Shown here: piece by piece, positions 18,496-25,825 of the stretch
Numbering within the stretch: the first letter of the stretch is position 1
Layout: every line of letters begins with the position of its first letter
From: JAYOEY01 sp038116945
GTDB taxonomy: Bacteria; Pseudomonadota; Alphaproteobacteria; MPNO01; UBA2964
Direction: 5' to 3'
Assembly: GCA_038116945.1 (NCBI GenBank)
Contig: JAYOEY010000011.1
Location: 54,545-118,544, forward strand
Length of the DNA stretch: 64,000 bases
Position numbers and translations under genes: made by a program
Notes under the pieces: model-generated
What the model was told of the DNA's origin: nothing
Databases searched by the model: none
What the model saw: only the letters and a program-made list of their open reading frames with translations

Positions 18496-18672
18496 TCAGT
18501 GGCAGGGAAAGGCCATGCTGTGCCGGCTGTCGTGCGCAGCGTTGTGGATCGTGTCCGAATGCGCGAAGCCGACGCCAAGTATGAGAAACGCGCCCAGCAG
18601 GATTGCGCAGATCGCCGGTATCGTCGGCGCTGCTGATGTTGCGGTCTCAATGGTTTGTGCGTTTCTGTCCAT
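18496..18672 (-). CDS. cbtB: CbtB-like small membrane protein (predicted cobalt transporter subunit)
   Basis: A 58-residue gene. One hydrophobic helix (ICAILLGAFLILGVGFAH, residues ~21-38) leads to the His-rich end THN-type motif IHNAAHDSRHSMAFPCH. This C-terminal string with closely spaced His and terminal Cys-His is the CbtB hallmark and probably binds cobalt. CbtB normally pairs with the larger CbtA permease, which is not adjacent. GGCGGA lies 9 bases before the ATG. I find no GCCACTG-type B12 box upstream. It is 124 bp downstream of the Rieske gene on the same strand. Confidence 0.85.
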   Translation of the reverse strand: MDRNAQTIETATSAAPTIPAICAILLGAFLILGVGFAHSDTIHNAAHDSRHSMAFPCH

Positions 18673-18796
18673 CGTTCTGTATCCGCCGAAATGCCAGCCT
18701 GCCTGCCGGAGGATACTGCCCCTCCGATGAAATGTATACGGCGGCGTCCGAACGGGCGATCAGACCCGGACGGACGCAAGCCCCGCAAGGGCCCGG

Positions 18797-20086
18797 CTAG
18801 ACCGTCGTCCTGATTTTGCCGGGAGCCGCCCTGAAGTCTTCCTGGCAGGCCTCGGCGTAATTCAGTTCGGGATCGAGGACCGTTGCAATCGACCTCACCT
18901 TCATGTGCTCCGGGGCACGGCCCGGCGGCATGATGCCCTTATCTTTCAGGTCGAGCGCCGCGCGCCGCAGGCGGTTCCGGGTCAGCACGATGCCGTAATC
19001 GCACTGCACCAGGTTTTCCCGCGACCGGTCGACGATCGGACCCATGGATTCCTGAAGGCTGCCGTCCTGCATCCCGAATCCCGCGATACCGGAATAGGAT
19101 TCGCCACGCTTTTGCGCCTCCCGGTCCATAAGGTAGTCGTTGCTCTTGTTCTGGACCGGAATGTAGGTGCCCGGAATAACGGCCACGTGCACGCCCTTGC
19201 CGTCGAGGCAGGCCTGACGTTCTACGTCCGTGAGGGGACGGTTGGGGTGGTAGTCGTAGCTCCAGGTCCAGCAGTTCTCGTCGTTGATGGGAACCCAGAA
19301 ATGCCCGTGTTGCGGATGATCCGCGCGCGGCGGGATCATGGTGAAGCACGGCATGACCCACTGGGTGACGCGCCAGTAATACTTGCCTTCTTCCGCGTTG
19401 CGGCGGGCGCCGATGTAAAGACCGCCCTCGGATTCGGCGACTTCGAAATAGGGCTTCAAATCGCCGAGATTGTAATTGTTGGCCTTGGCGCCCTGAAACA
19501 GCGGGTCGCGCTCCAGCTCCTGGGAATGCAGGAACGACACATGGCTCGAGTCGATTCCGCCTTCAAGCGCCTGAAGCCAGTTGCATTCCTGGAGGCGCTT
19601 GGTCGAGACCGTCTGTTCGGGCGCGACCGTGCAGAACTCCCATGCGGGTTCCGGCGGGGTATTCGCGGGATCGCCCATATAGGTCCACAGCACGTCCCCG
19701 ACCTTGATCAGCGGATAGGCCTGAAGCTTGACCTCCTCGCGGAACTTGGCGTTGTCCGGTTCCGACGGAATCTCGACGCAGTTTCCTTCCACGTCGAATT
19801 TCCAGCCGTGGTAGGGGCAGCGCAGCCCGCAATCCTCGTTGCGGCCGAACCACAGCGAAACGCGGCGGTGCGCGCAGAATTCCTCGATCAGACCGTACCG
19901 GCCTTCCGAGTCGCGGAACGCAATCATCTTTTCGCCCAGCAGTTCGCACCGAACCGGCGGGCAGTCGTTCTCGGGCAGCTCTTCGGCCAGCAGGGCCGGC
20001 AGCCAGTACTGACGGAACAGCTCGCCCATCGGGGTCCCCTTGTCCGTCTGTGTCAGCAGATCGTTCACTTCCTTGCGAAGCGACAT
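18797..20086 (-). CDS. Rieske [2Fe-2S] aromatic ring-hydroxylating oxygenase, alpha subunit
   Basis: 429 residues from the ATG at 20086, which follows GGAGGAGAGG; the longer frame upstream lacks a ribosome site. The Rieske cluster ligands are Cys71, His73, Cys90 and His93 (CAH...CPYH). The catalytic domain contains GIDSSHVSFLHS near residue 180, supplying the bridging Asp and mononuclear-iron His ligands. This matches the phthalate-dioxygenase-like class of single-component alpha subunits, which hydroxylate or O-demethylate aromatic acids using a separate reductase. No reductase or beta subunit is adjacent. It diverges from an alpha/beta hydrolase. Confidence 0.92.
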   Translation of the reverse strand: MSLRKEVNDLLTQTDKGTPMGELFRQYWLPALLAEELPENDCPPVRCELLGEKMIAFRDSEGRYGLIEEFCAHRRVSLWFGRNEDCGLRCPYHGWKFDVEGNCVEIPSEPDNAKFREEVKLQAYPLIKVGDVLWTYMGDPANTPPEPAWEFCTVAPEQTVSTKRLQECNWLQALEGGIDSSHVSFLHSQELERDPLFQGAKANNYNLGDLKPYFEVAESEGGLYIGARRNAEEGKYYWRVTQWVMPCFTMIPPRADHPQHGHFWVPINDENCWTWSYDYHPNRPLTDVERQACLDGKGVHVAVIPGTYIPVQNKSNDYLMDREAQKRGESYSGIAGFGMQDGSLQESMGPIVDRSRENLVQCDYGIVLTRNRLRRAALDLKDKGIMPPGRAPEHMKVRSIATVLDPELNYAEACQEDFRAAPGKIRTTV

Positions 20087-20391
20087 GGTTCCTCTCCTCC
20101 TCTTTTGCGCATCGCCTCTCGCCGGGCCGCGCAGAAATCTCGGGTCCGGGCGCGAAATCTTCCGAAACAAACCCTCGCCATTGCCAAAATCTGAGCGGCA
20201 ATGCAATTCCATGCCGGTGGCACGGTTATGTCCAGAAGCGATGCGTCGCCGGGGACCGCCAATCGGCAGAAGAACTAAAGGAACCTGCCTTTTGCGTCAA
20301 TGCCGGAGGGATATTCCGGCGTGCTTGCCGCGAGCGGCCGGAAACACCATTATCCTGCGCGTTCGGACAGGCAGAAAACGGGGCCGAAAGG
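20087..20391. other. Divergent intergenic region, Rieske oxygenase / hydrolase
   Basis: 305 bp between divergent genes, presumably carrying both promoters. A short dyad GCCGGA-7-TCCGGC at 20302-20320 could be a regulator site or hairpin. Nothing else is recognisable. Confidence 0.35.
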
Positions 20392-21246
20392 ATGCCGACA
20401 GCAGACATCGACGGGATCGAAACGCGTTATGAGGTGATGGGCGACGGTCCGGCCATTTTAATGTACTCGCCGGGCGGATTCGATGCGCGGATCGAGCAAT
20501 GGTCGGACCTCGGCGTTTACAAACGCATCCGGCTGCTCGACTACCTGCCGGAAAGATATCGCTGCATCCTGTTCGACCGGCGCGAGAACGGGCAATCCGG
20601 CGGCCGCGTCGAGCGAATTACCTGGGACCATTACGTGCGGCAGGGAGCCGGTCTGCTGGACGCGCTGGGCGTCGAAAAGGCTCATGTCATGGGCGGCTGC
20701 ATGGGATGCTGTCCGGTCTCGGCGTTCGGCGCAGCGTTGCCCGGCCGCACGCTTTCAATGGTGCATTACTGGCCGGTCGGCGGCGCCAAATACCGGATAA
20801 GTAGCCACCAGCGTTTTGCCCGGCATTTGGCGTTTGTCGAGGAAAACGGGCTGCAAGCGGTCGTCGATCTGGTGCGGAGCCACGACAAAAACTTTTCTTC
20901 CGATCCGCGCGGTGGCCCATGGGGCCAGCCGATCCGCAATTCAGATGCCTTTGCCGACGCCTACGCCGCGCTGGATCGTTCGAAATACCTGCTGACCGTT
21001 ACCGCCATGGTACGCGGGCTGATGGACCGGGACACTTCGCCGGGTGCGGAGCCGGAGGAGCTGATGCGGCTCGACATTCCGGCCCTGATCGTGCCCGGCA
21101 ACGATCCGTTCCATGCAACGTCGGCGGCGCGCTACCTGCATGAATGTCTCGAAGGCTCCCAATACTGGGACATGCCGGTGGACGATCAGACCGAGGACAA
21201 CGCGCCGGGGCGGATTCTTGATTTTCTGGACGGAATTTCCGCCTGA
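20392..21246 (+). CDS. Alpha/beta hydrolase with cysteine at the nucleophile position
   Basis: 284 residues from the ATG at 20392. GDGPAILMYSPGGFDARIEQ forms the oxyanion region, and ALIVPGNDPFH near residue 230 the acid turn. The nucleophile elbow reads GGCMGC, placing Cys103 where most relatives have Ser; dienelactone hydrolases also use Cys. The expected catalytic His near the C-terminus is not obvious. The alternative start 114 codons upstream would run through the intergenic region. Its neighbours (Rieske oxygenase, Pht5-like protein) suggest ring-cleavage product or ester hydrolysis; this is inference. Confidence 0.8.
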   Translation: MPTADIDGIETRYEVMGDGPAILMYSPGGFDARIEQWSDLGVYKRIRLLDYLPERYRCILFDRRENGQSGGRVERITWDHYVRQGAGLLDALGVEKAHVMGGCMGCCPVSAFGAALPGRTLSMVHYWPVGGAKYRISSHQRFARHLAFVEENGLQAVVDLVRSHDKNFSSDPRGGPWGQPIRNSDAFADAYAALDRSKYLLTVTAMVRGLMDRDTSPGAEPEELMRLDIPALIVPGNDPFHATSAARYLHECLEGSQYWDMPVDDQTEDNAPGRILDFLDGISA

Positions 21247-22188
21247 TCAGGCATTCAGGTTCAGCGTCGATTTTGCGAACAGGTCATCGAGCGCCATCGG
21301 GCCGGGGATGATTTTCTGGGTCACCGCATGCGCCATCAACCCTTCGAGCGTGTCGCGGTTGGGCTCGATGCCGTAGGGCAGCGGATCGTCCAGCGTCTCC
21401 ATGACCGCCATATGTACCCTGTCGGCGCGCGTCGGCTCCGAAATCTGCCCGGCTTTCAGCGCCGCAACATATCGCCGCTTCGATTCTGCGAATGCCTCGA
21501 ACACCTGAACGGCAACGTCGGGGTTTTTCGCAAGCACCTCGTCGCTGATCGCGACCGTGTGGTTGATCGGATAGAGCCCGCGCCCCCTGAACGCGGCGAG
21601 ACCGGCCTCGAACTCGTTCGGGATGAGTTGACCGATATTCTCGTTCTTGAACGTGGCGCCCACCGCGGCGACAAGATCGCCCGATGTCAGGTGTGCTTCC
21701 AGATCACCGTCTTCCAGAGGTACGACGTTATCCGGCGCCTGATACTGCGCCACGTGTTCGTCGCCTGATGGCGCCCAGGTGATCGACGACAGATCGACGT
21801 CGTACTCGTCCTGAATGATGGCACGCGCCCAGACGCCGGTGGTGACCGTATAGCCGCGATTGACGCCGACCCGCTTGCCGGCGAGGTCGGCCGGAGATTT
21901 AAGGCCCGACGGCACGTGATGGGCGATGGCGCCATGATGGAAGTCGCGCACCAGAAAGACCGGAATCGCGGTGAATTTCACGCCGTGCGCCTTGGCGCAG
22001 ATATAGGTGGTCAACGCCATCTCGCAGACGTCGAACTCCATCTCCCGCACCATGCGGCGGAATCCCTGCACGAGGACGGGGATCTCCTCCCAGTCCATCT
22101 CGAAATCGGGAAGGGTAACCTCTCCTTCCTTGAGCGCCCGGTTGTTGCCCTGTGTGCGCGATACCGCGTGCAGTCTGGTCTTGCTCAT
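21247..22188 (-). CDS. Pht5-like protein (4,5-dihydroxyphthalate decarboxylase / ABC substrate-binding family)
   Basis: A 313-residue protein with a type 2 periplasmic-binding fold but no signal peptide. Segments typical of the family are FEMDWEEIPVLVQGFRRMV, FDVCEMALTTYICAKAHG, LAGKRVGVNRGYTVTTGVWA and WAPSGDEHVAQYQAP. Members are annotated either as 4,5-dihydroxyphthalate decarboxylase or as NMT1-like binding proteins. The lack of an export signal favours a cytoplasmic enzyme. Adjacent Rieske oxygenase fits phthalate-type catabolism. It abuts the hydrolase stop with no gap and follows a small gene 42 bp upstream. Confidence 0.8.
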   Translation of the reverse strand: MSKTRLHAVSRTQGNNRALKEGEVTLPDFEMDWEEIPVLVQGFRRMVREMEFDVCEMALTTYICAKAHGVKFTAIPVFLVRDFHHGAIAHHVPSGLKSPADLAGKRVGVNRGYTVTTGVWARAIIQDEYDVDLSSITWAPSGDEHVAQYQAPDNVVPLEDGDLEAHLTSGDLVAAVGATFKNENIGQLIPNEFEAGLAAFRGRGLYPINHTVAISDEVLAKNPDVAVQVFEAFAESKRRYVAALKAGQISEPTRADRVHMAVMETLDDPLPYGIEPNRDTLEGLMAHAVTQKIIPGPMALDDLFAKSTLNLNA

Positions 22189-22230
22189 CCTTTTTTCCTG
22201 TCTTTCTTTCTCTTGTTTCTGTCGTTGAAA

Positions 22231-22521
22231 TCAGCAGCACTCGCCCTCGCCGAGATCCTCCAGCGCCGGCAGCAGCCAGGCGACCGGCAGGTCGGCGTCT
22301 GTGACGTCGGCGACGCGAGAGAAGATTTTCAGCCGGTAACGCTTCTCTCCCTTCCAGAAAATAGCGTTCGTTTCGTGGGGCGGGAAACCCGGCTTGGTGC
22401 CCCGGTCCTCGGAGACCAGCACGATCGCGTCGTCATCGATGGAAAATCGGTGCCGCAAAAGGCCTTCGACGCGCGAAATGTCGCCAAGCGTGTTTGCTTC
22501 CGGTCCAAGCCGTCTGAACAT
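22231..22521 (-). CDS. Small conserved-looking protein of unknown function (96 aa)
   Basis: This frame runs antisense into the dehydrogenase gene, but the segment downstream of the ATG at 22521 reads like a real protein: a mixed, non-repetitive sequence with VLVSEDRGTKPGFPPHETNA, FWKGEKRYRLKIF and the C-terminal DLGEGECC. It ends 42 bp before the start of the Pht5-like gene on the same strand, so the two are probably cotranscribed. The tandem terminal Cys pair could bind metal. No family is recognised. Ribosome site weak (GGGA 12 bases upstream). Confidence 0.6.
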   Translation of the reverse strand: MFRRLGPEANTLGDISRVEGLLRHRFSIDDDAIVLVSEDRGTKPGFPPHETNAIFWKGEKRYRLKIFSRVADVTDADLPVAWLLPALEDLGEGECC

Positions 22522-22644
22522 TTTCGTCGGTGTCCCGACTCCCTTCTTTATTCCGGCCAACACGCGACCCAGCTCGTATGCCCGGTTGCCGCGACTTTGC
22601 CGCTTTGCTAAATCAGGGTCAACATCATATCGGGAGAGAACAAC

Positions 22645-23751
22645 GTGGCAGAAAAAGTAGTCGCCGCCGTACGGACGGCGCCCCAGACGACCGAATTCCG
22701 CGAATACGACATGCCGGACATTCCGGAGGAAGCCGCGCTTCTGAAAGTCGAGGTCGCGGGTATCTGCGGCACCGACGTCAAATTCTATTCCAAGCCGCCA
22801 TTCGAAGGCCCGGTCATCATGGGGCACGAGAATATCGGCTACATCGCCAAGGCCGGGAAGGTGTTCCAGGAGCGCAAGGGGCTCAAGGAAGGCGATCTCG
22901 TGTTCGTCGAACATTATGTCGGCTGCATGAACTGCGAACACTGCCACCGCGGCGACTACCGGCTCTGCATGTTTACCGACTGGCGCAAATGCCCCGAAGG
23001 GCTGCGTTTCGGCTATACGCTGGCCGAACGCGCGCCGCATCTGTTCGGCGGGTTCGCCCATTACATGTACCTGCCGTGGAATTCCGTGATCCACAAGGTG
23101 CCGGACGGGCTGTCGCCTGAATATGCCGGCGTCGTCACGCCGATGGCGAACGGCATCCAGTGGGCGCTGTTCGATTGCCAGGTCGGCTACGACAGCAAGG
23201 TCCTGATCCAGGGGCCGGGCCAGCAGGGATTGTGCAACACCATCGCGTCCAAGACGGCCGGCGCGTCGCTGATCATCGTTACCGGAACCAGCAAGGACAA
23301 GAAACGCCTCGACGTCGCGAAGAAACTCGGCGCGGATTACACCATCGTGGTGGACGAGGAAGACCCGCTGGAGCGGATCATGGAAATCACCAATGGCGAG
23401 GGGCTCGACGTTTCGCTCGACTGCACGGCCGGCGCGGGCACGATCCCGACGCTGCTCGGCATCGAAGCGCTCAAGCGCAAGGGCGGCACGCTGCAGTTCC
23501 AGGGCGAGGACGTCAACGAGTTCCCTGCCTTCCCGATGAACAAGGTCGGCAACAAGTACATCACCATCAAGGCGGCCCGCGGCCACAATTACCAGAGCTG
23601 CGAGCTGGGGCTGAAACAGCTTGCCTCCGACCGGTACGACATCGGCCTGATTACCACGCACAAGTACGGCCTCAAGGACGTGCACGAGGCGATCAATGCG
23701 GTCGGCGGCAGCGGCGACGTGATCCACTGCTCGCTGATGCCGTGGGAGTGA
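22645..23751 (+). CDS. Zinc-dependent medium-chain alcohol dehydrogenase
   Basis: 368 residues from a GTG start preceded by GGGAGAG. The catalytic zinc site is seen as GICGTDVKFYSK and GHENIG; the structural zinc lobe is CMNCEHCHRGDYRLC. The Rossmann region is VLIQGPGQQGLCNTIASKTA (glycine pattern GxGxxG). The family reversibly oxidises alcohols with NAD(P). Its stop is 10 bases from the following CobW gene, so a shared operon is likely. Substrate cannot be inferred; sorbitol/threonine-type and aryl alcohol dehydrogenases are related. Confidence 0.9.
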   Translation: MAEKVVAAVRTAPQTTEFREYDMPDIPEEAALLKVEVAGICGTDVKFYSKPPFEGPVIMGHENIGYIAKAGKVFQERKGLKEGDLVFVEHYVGCMNCEHCHRGDYRLCMFTDWRKCPEGLRFGYTLAERAPHLFGGFAHYMYLPWNSVIHKVPDGLSPEYAGVVTPMANGIQWALFDCQVGYDSKVLIQGPGQQGLCNTIASKTAGASLIIVTGTSKDKKRLDVAKKLGADYTIVVDEEDPLERIMEITNGEGLDVSLDCTAGAGTIPTLLGIEALKRKGGTLQFQGEDVNEFPAFPMNKVGNKYITIKAARGHNYQSCELGLKQLASDRYDIGLITTHKYGLKDVHEAINAVGGSGDVIHCSLMPWE

Positions 23752-23761
23752 GCACCCCGCT

Positions 23762-24775
23762 TTGACGCAAGCGCCCGGTAGCGACGAACGGATTCCGGTC
23801 ACTGTCGTCACCGGGTTTCTCGGCGCGGGCAAGACGACGCTCGTCAACCGGCTGCTGGCGGACATCGCCGGCAAGCGCTACGCCGTCATCGTCAACGAGT
23901 TCGGCGATATCGGCATCGACGGCGACCTGATCGCCACCGGCGAGGAAGAGCTGATCGAGCTGTCGAGCGGCTGCATCTGCTGCGTGGTGCGCGGCGACCT
24001 GATCCGCACGATGCGCAACCTGCTGTCGGAGAAGCGCGGGCTCGACGGAATCGTCATCGAGACCACCGGCCTCGCCAACCCCAGCCCGGTCATCCAGACG
24101 CTGGTCGTCGACCAGGTGATCGGCGCGCAGTGCCGGCTGGATTCCGTGGTCTGCGTGGTCGATGCGGCCCATGTCCTCGACCGGCTGGCGGACGAGGGCG
24201 ATGCGGCGGACGCCGCCGACCAGATTGCTTTCAGCGACCATCTCCTCCTCAACAAGGCGAACGATGCGACGGTCCCGTTGGCGGAAATCGAGGAACGGCT
24301 GCGCCTCCTCAACCCGTTTGCCCGGATTACCCGCACCAACCGCGCCGATGTTCCGGCGGACGAAATACTCGACAGGTTCGGGTTCGAACTCGACCGGGTC
24401 GAAGCGCAGCTTCCGGATCTCGACGACGGCCATGAGCATCACGATCATCACGACCATATCGATGCGTCGGGTGTGGAAAGCCTGTCGCTCGGCAGCGACG
24501 ATCCCCTCGACGGCAAACGCCTGGAAGAATGGATGCAGGACGTGCTGATGCGGCAGGGCGCCAATATCCTGCGCACAAAGGGAATCCTGTCGGTCGCCGG
24601 TGAGGACCGGAAGCTTGTGCTGCAGGCAGTCAACATGATGCTGGAAGGCGACTATGTCGGCGAATGGGGAGAGGGGCCCCGCCGCTCGCGGCTGGTGTTC
24701 ATTGGCCGCCGGCTCGACCGCAAGGCGCTGGAGACCGGCTTCGACGCCTGCCGTGCCGCGGCGTATGCAGGCTGA
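23762..24775 (+). CDS. CobW/COG0523 family GTPase, probable metal chaperone
   Basis: A 337-residue G3E GTPase. Walker A VVTGFLGAGKTTLVNRLL is at ~residues 14-31, with switch/Walker B in IVIETTGLANP and guanine-specificity NKAND. The GCICC metal motif is at ~residues 74-78. A His-rich linker (EHHDHHDH, ~residue 226) precedes the CobW_C domain. COG0523 proteins load or deliver zinc, cobalt or iron. Direct coupling to a zinc dehydrogenase suggests it metallates that enzyme, which is inference. The start is TTG at 23762; GGGAG lies ~15 bases upstream. Confidence 0.9.
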   Translation: MTQAPGSDERIPVTVVTGFLGAGKTTLVNRLLADIAGKRYAVIVNEFGDIGIDGDLIATGEEELIELSSGCICCVVRGDLIRTMRNLLSEKRGLDGIVIETTGLANPSPVIQTLVVDQVIGAQCRLDSVVCVVDAAHVLDRLADEGDAADAADQIAFSDHLLLNKANDATVPLAEIEERLRLLNPFARITRTNRADVPADEILDRFGFELDRVEAQLPDLDDGHEHHDHHDHIDASGVESLSLGSDDPLDGKRLEEWMQDVLMRQGANILRTKGILSVAGEDRKLVLQAVNMMLEGDYVGEWGEGPRRSRLVFIGRRLDRKALETGFDACRAAAYAG

Positions 24776-24822
24776 TCGGTGCAGGGTAGGATCGACCGAA
24801 GCTCAATTCAGGGAGACATCGA

Positions 24823-25371
24823 ATGACCAGAATTCCGCCGCTGACCCGCGACGAGATGGAAGAAGACAATGGCGCGATTTACGACCGTATCGTCGGTGAC
24901 GGCGGGCGAGTCGGATTCGGCCCTGCCATCGGCTACGCCTATTCCGGCCCCGTCTGGGACTTCCACAACAAATCGAGCAATTTCCTGCTGGACTGCACCC
25001 TGACCAACGCGCAGGTGCGCATCATCTCGCTGCTGACGGTGCGTCGCTGGAAGGCGGCCTATCCGTGGAGCGCGCAGTCGAAGACGGCGATGAATGCCGG
25101 CCTTTCCAAAGAGGTCGTGGAAGCGATCAACGAGGGCAGGGAGCCCGATTTCGGCAGCGGCGACGATCTCGCTGTTTACCGCGCCGCTCGGGAGCTGCTG
25201 GAAACGGGTAACCTGTCGCCGGACGGATTCGCCGCCGCGGAATCCGCGCTCGGCTACAAGCGCATGTCGGAACTGGTGCATACGATCGGCCATTTCTGCA
25301 CCACGGCGCTGATGGCCAACATGTGCGGCTGCACGCCGCCGGACGACGCGGTGTCGAAGCTGAAAGGCTAG
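24823..25371 (+). CDS. Carboxymuconolactone decarboxylase family protein
   Basis: A 182-residue all-helical protein with a CAGGGAG site 9 bases before the ATG. ATLTNAQV/IISLLTVRRWKAAYPW followed by AQSKTAMNAGLSKEVVEAI matches the CMD core as found in 4-carboxymuconolactone decarboxylase-like proteins of phthalate/protocatechuate clusters. The C-x-x-C peroxidase motif of AhpD-like members is absent, so a decarboxylase or lyase role is more likely than antioxidant activity. It is separated from CobW by 47 bp and may belong to the same operon. Its stop overlaps the stop of the next, convergent gene. Confidence 0.8.
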   Translation: MTRIPPLTRDEMEEDNGAIYDRIVGDGGRVGFGPAIGYAYSGPVWDFHNKSSNFLLDCTLTNAQVRIISLLTVRRWKAAYPWSAQSKTAMNAGLSKEVVEAINEGREPDFGSGDDLAVYRAARELLETGNLSPDGFAAAESALGYKRMSELVHTIGHFCTTALMANMCGCTPPDDAVSKLKG

Positions 25372-25721
25372 TTGAACATCCGGTAGATCATGGCTGCGAT
25401 CTCTCCTTCCAGCGGGAAGGACAGCATGCCCATGACCGAATAGCCGAGCAGCCACGGCATCAGGTAGAAGCGGATCATGAAGAAGAACCAGGCGACGTAG
25501 ATCGGCACGATCGGATCGAGCAGGAAGCCGGGCGTTACCGGTGCGAACGCCTTCAGGATCGGGTTGGTCGACCGGACGAAGAATTTCATGAAGAAGAAGT
25601 TCGAATCCTCGGCCAGGAAGATGTTCATCGCCGCGCGCCCGATCAGGGTCCACATGACGAGGCCGAGAACGTAGTCGAGGGCGATAACCCAGATGGGGAA
25701 GGCCGCGAGCGTCTGTTCCAT
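25368..25721 (-). CDS. Small membrane protein of the symporter region (YggT-like)
   Basis: A 117-residue protein with three probable membrane helices: residues ~5-33 (IWVIALDYVLGLVMWTLIG), ~65-85 (LLDPIVPIYVAWFFFMI) and ~88-105. The middle string FFVRSTNPILKAFAPVTPG resembles the conserved loop of YggT proteins (..TNP..P..P). The family function is not established. It lies just downstream of the sodium:solute symporter gene on the same strand, beyond a strong terminator, so it probably has its own promoter. Family assignment is tentative; that it is a real gene is more certain. Confidence 0.65.
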   Translation of the reverse strand: MEQTLAAFPIWVIALDYVLGLVMWTLIGRAAMNIFLAEDSNFFFMKFFVRSTNPILKAFAPVTPGFLLDPIVPIYVAWFFFMIRFYLMPWLLGYSVMGMLSFPLEGEIAAMIYRMFN

Positions 25722-25770
25722 TGTCCCTTAACCGGTTGCCGTCAGATAGAAATCAAGCATATCGACGGCC

Positions 25771-25807
25771 AAAGAAAAAGCGGGGGCGGAATTTCTTCCG
25801 CCCCCGC
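25771..25807 (-). terminator. Rho-independent terminator of the symporter operon
   Basis: On the minus strand a perfect 12-bp stem (25780-25791 with 25796-25807), 4-base loop, then CTTTTTCTTT. It follows the symporter stop by 18 bases. Confidence 0.88.
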
Positions 25808-25825
25808 CCGATACGGCAAAAGCCG

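Noticed and set aside
18673..18796. Cobalamin riboswitch upstream of cbtB
   Set aside because: No GCCACTG-type box or the expected conserved core in the 124 bases before the gene.
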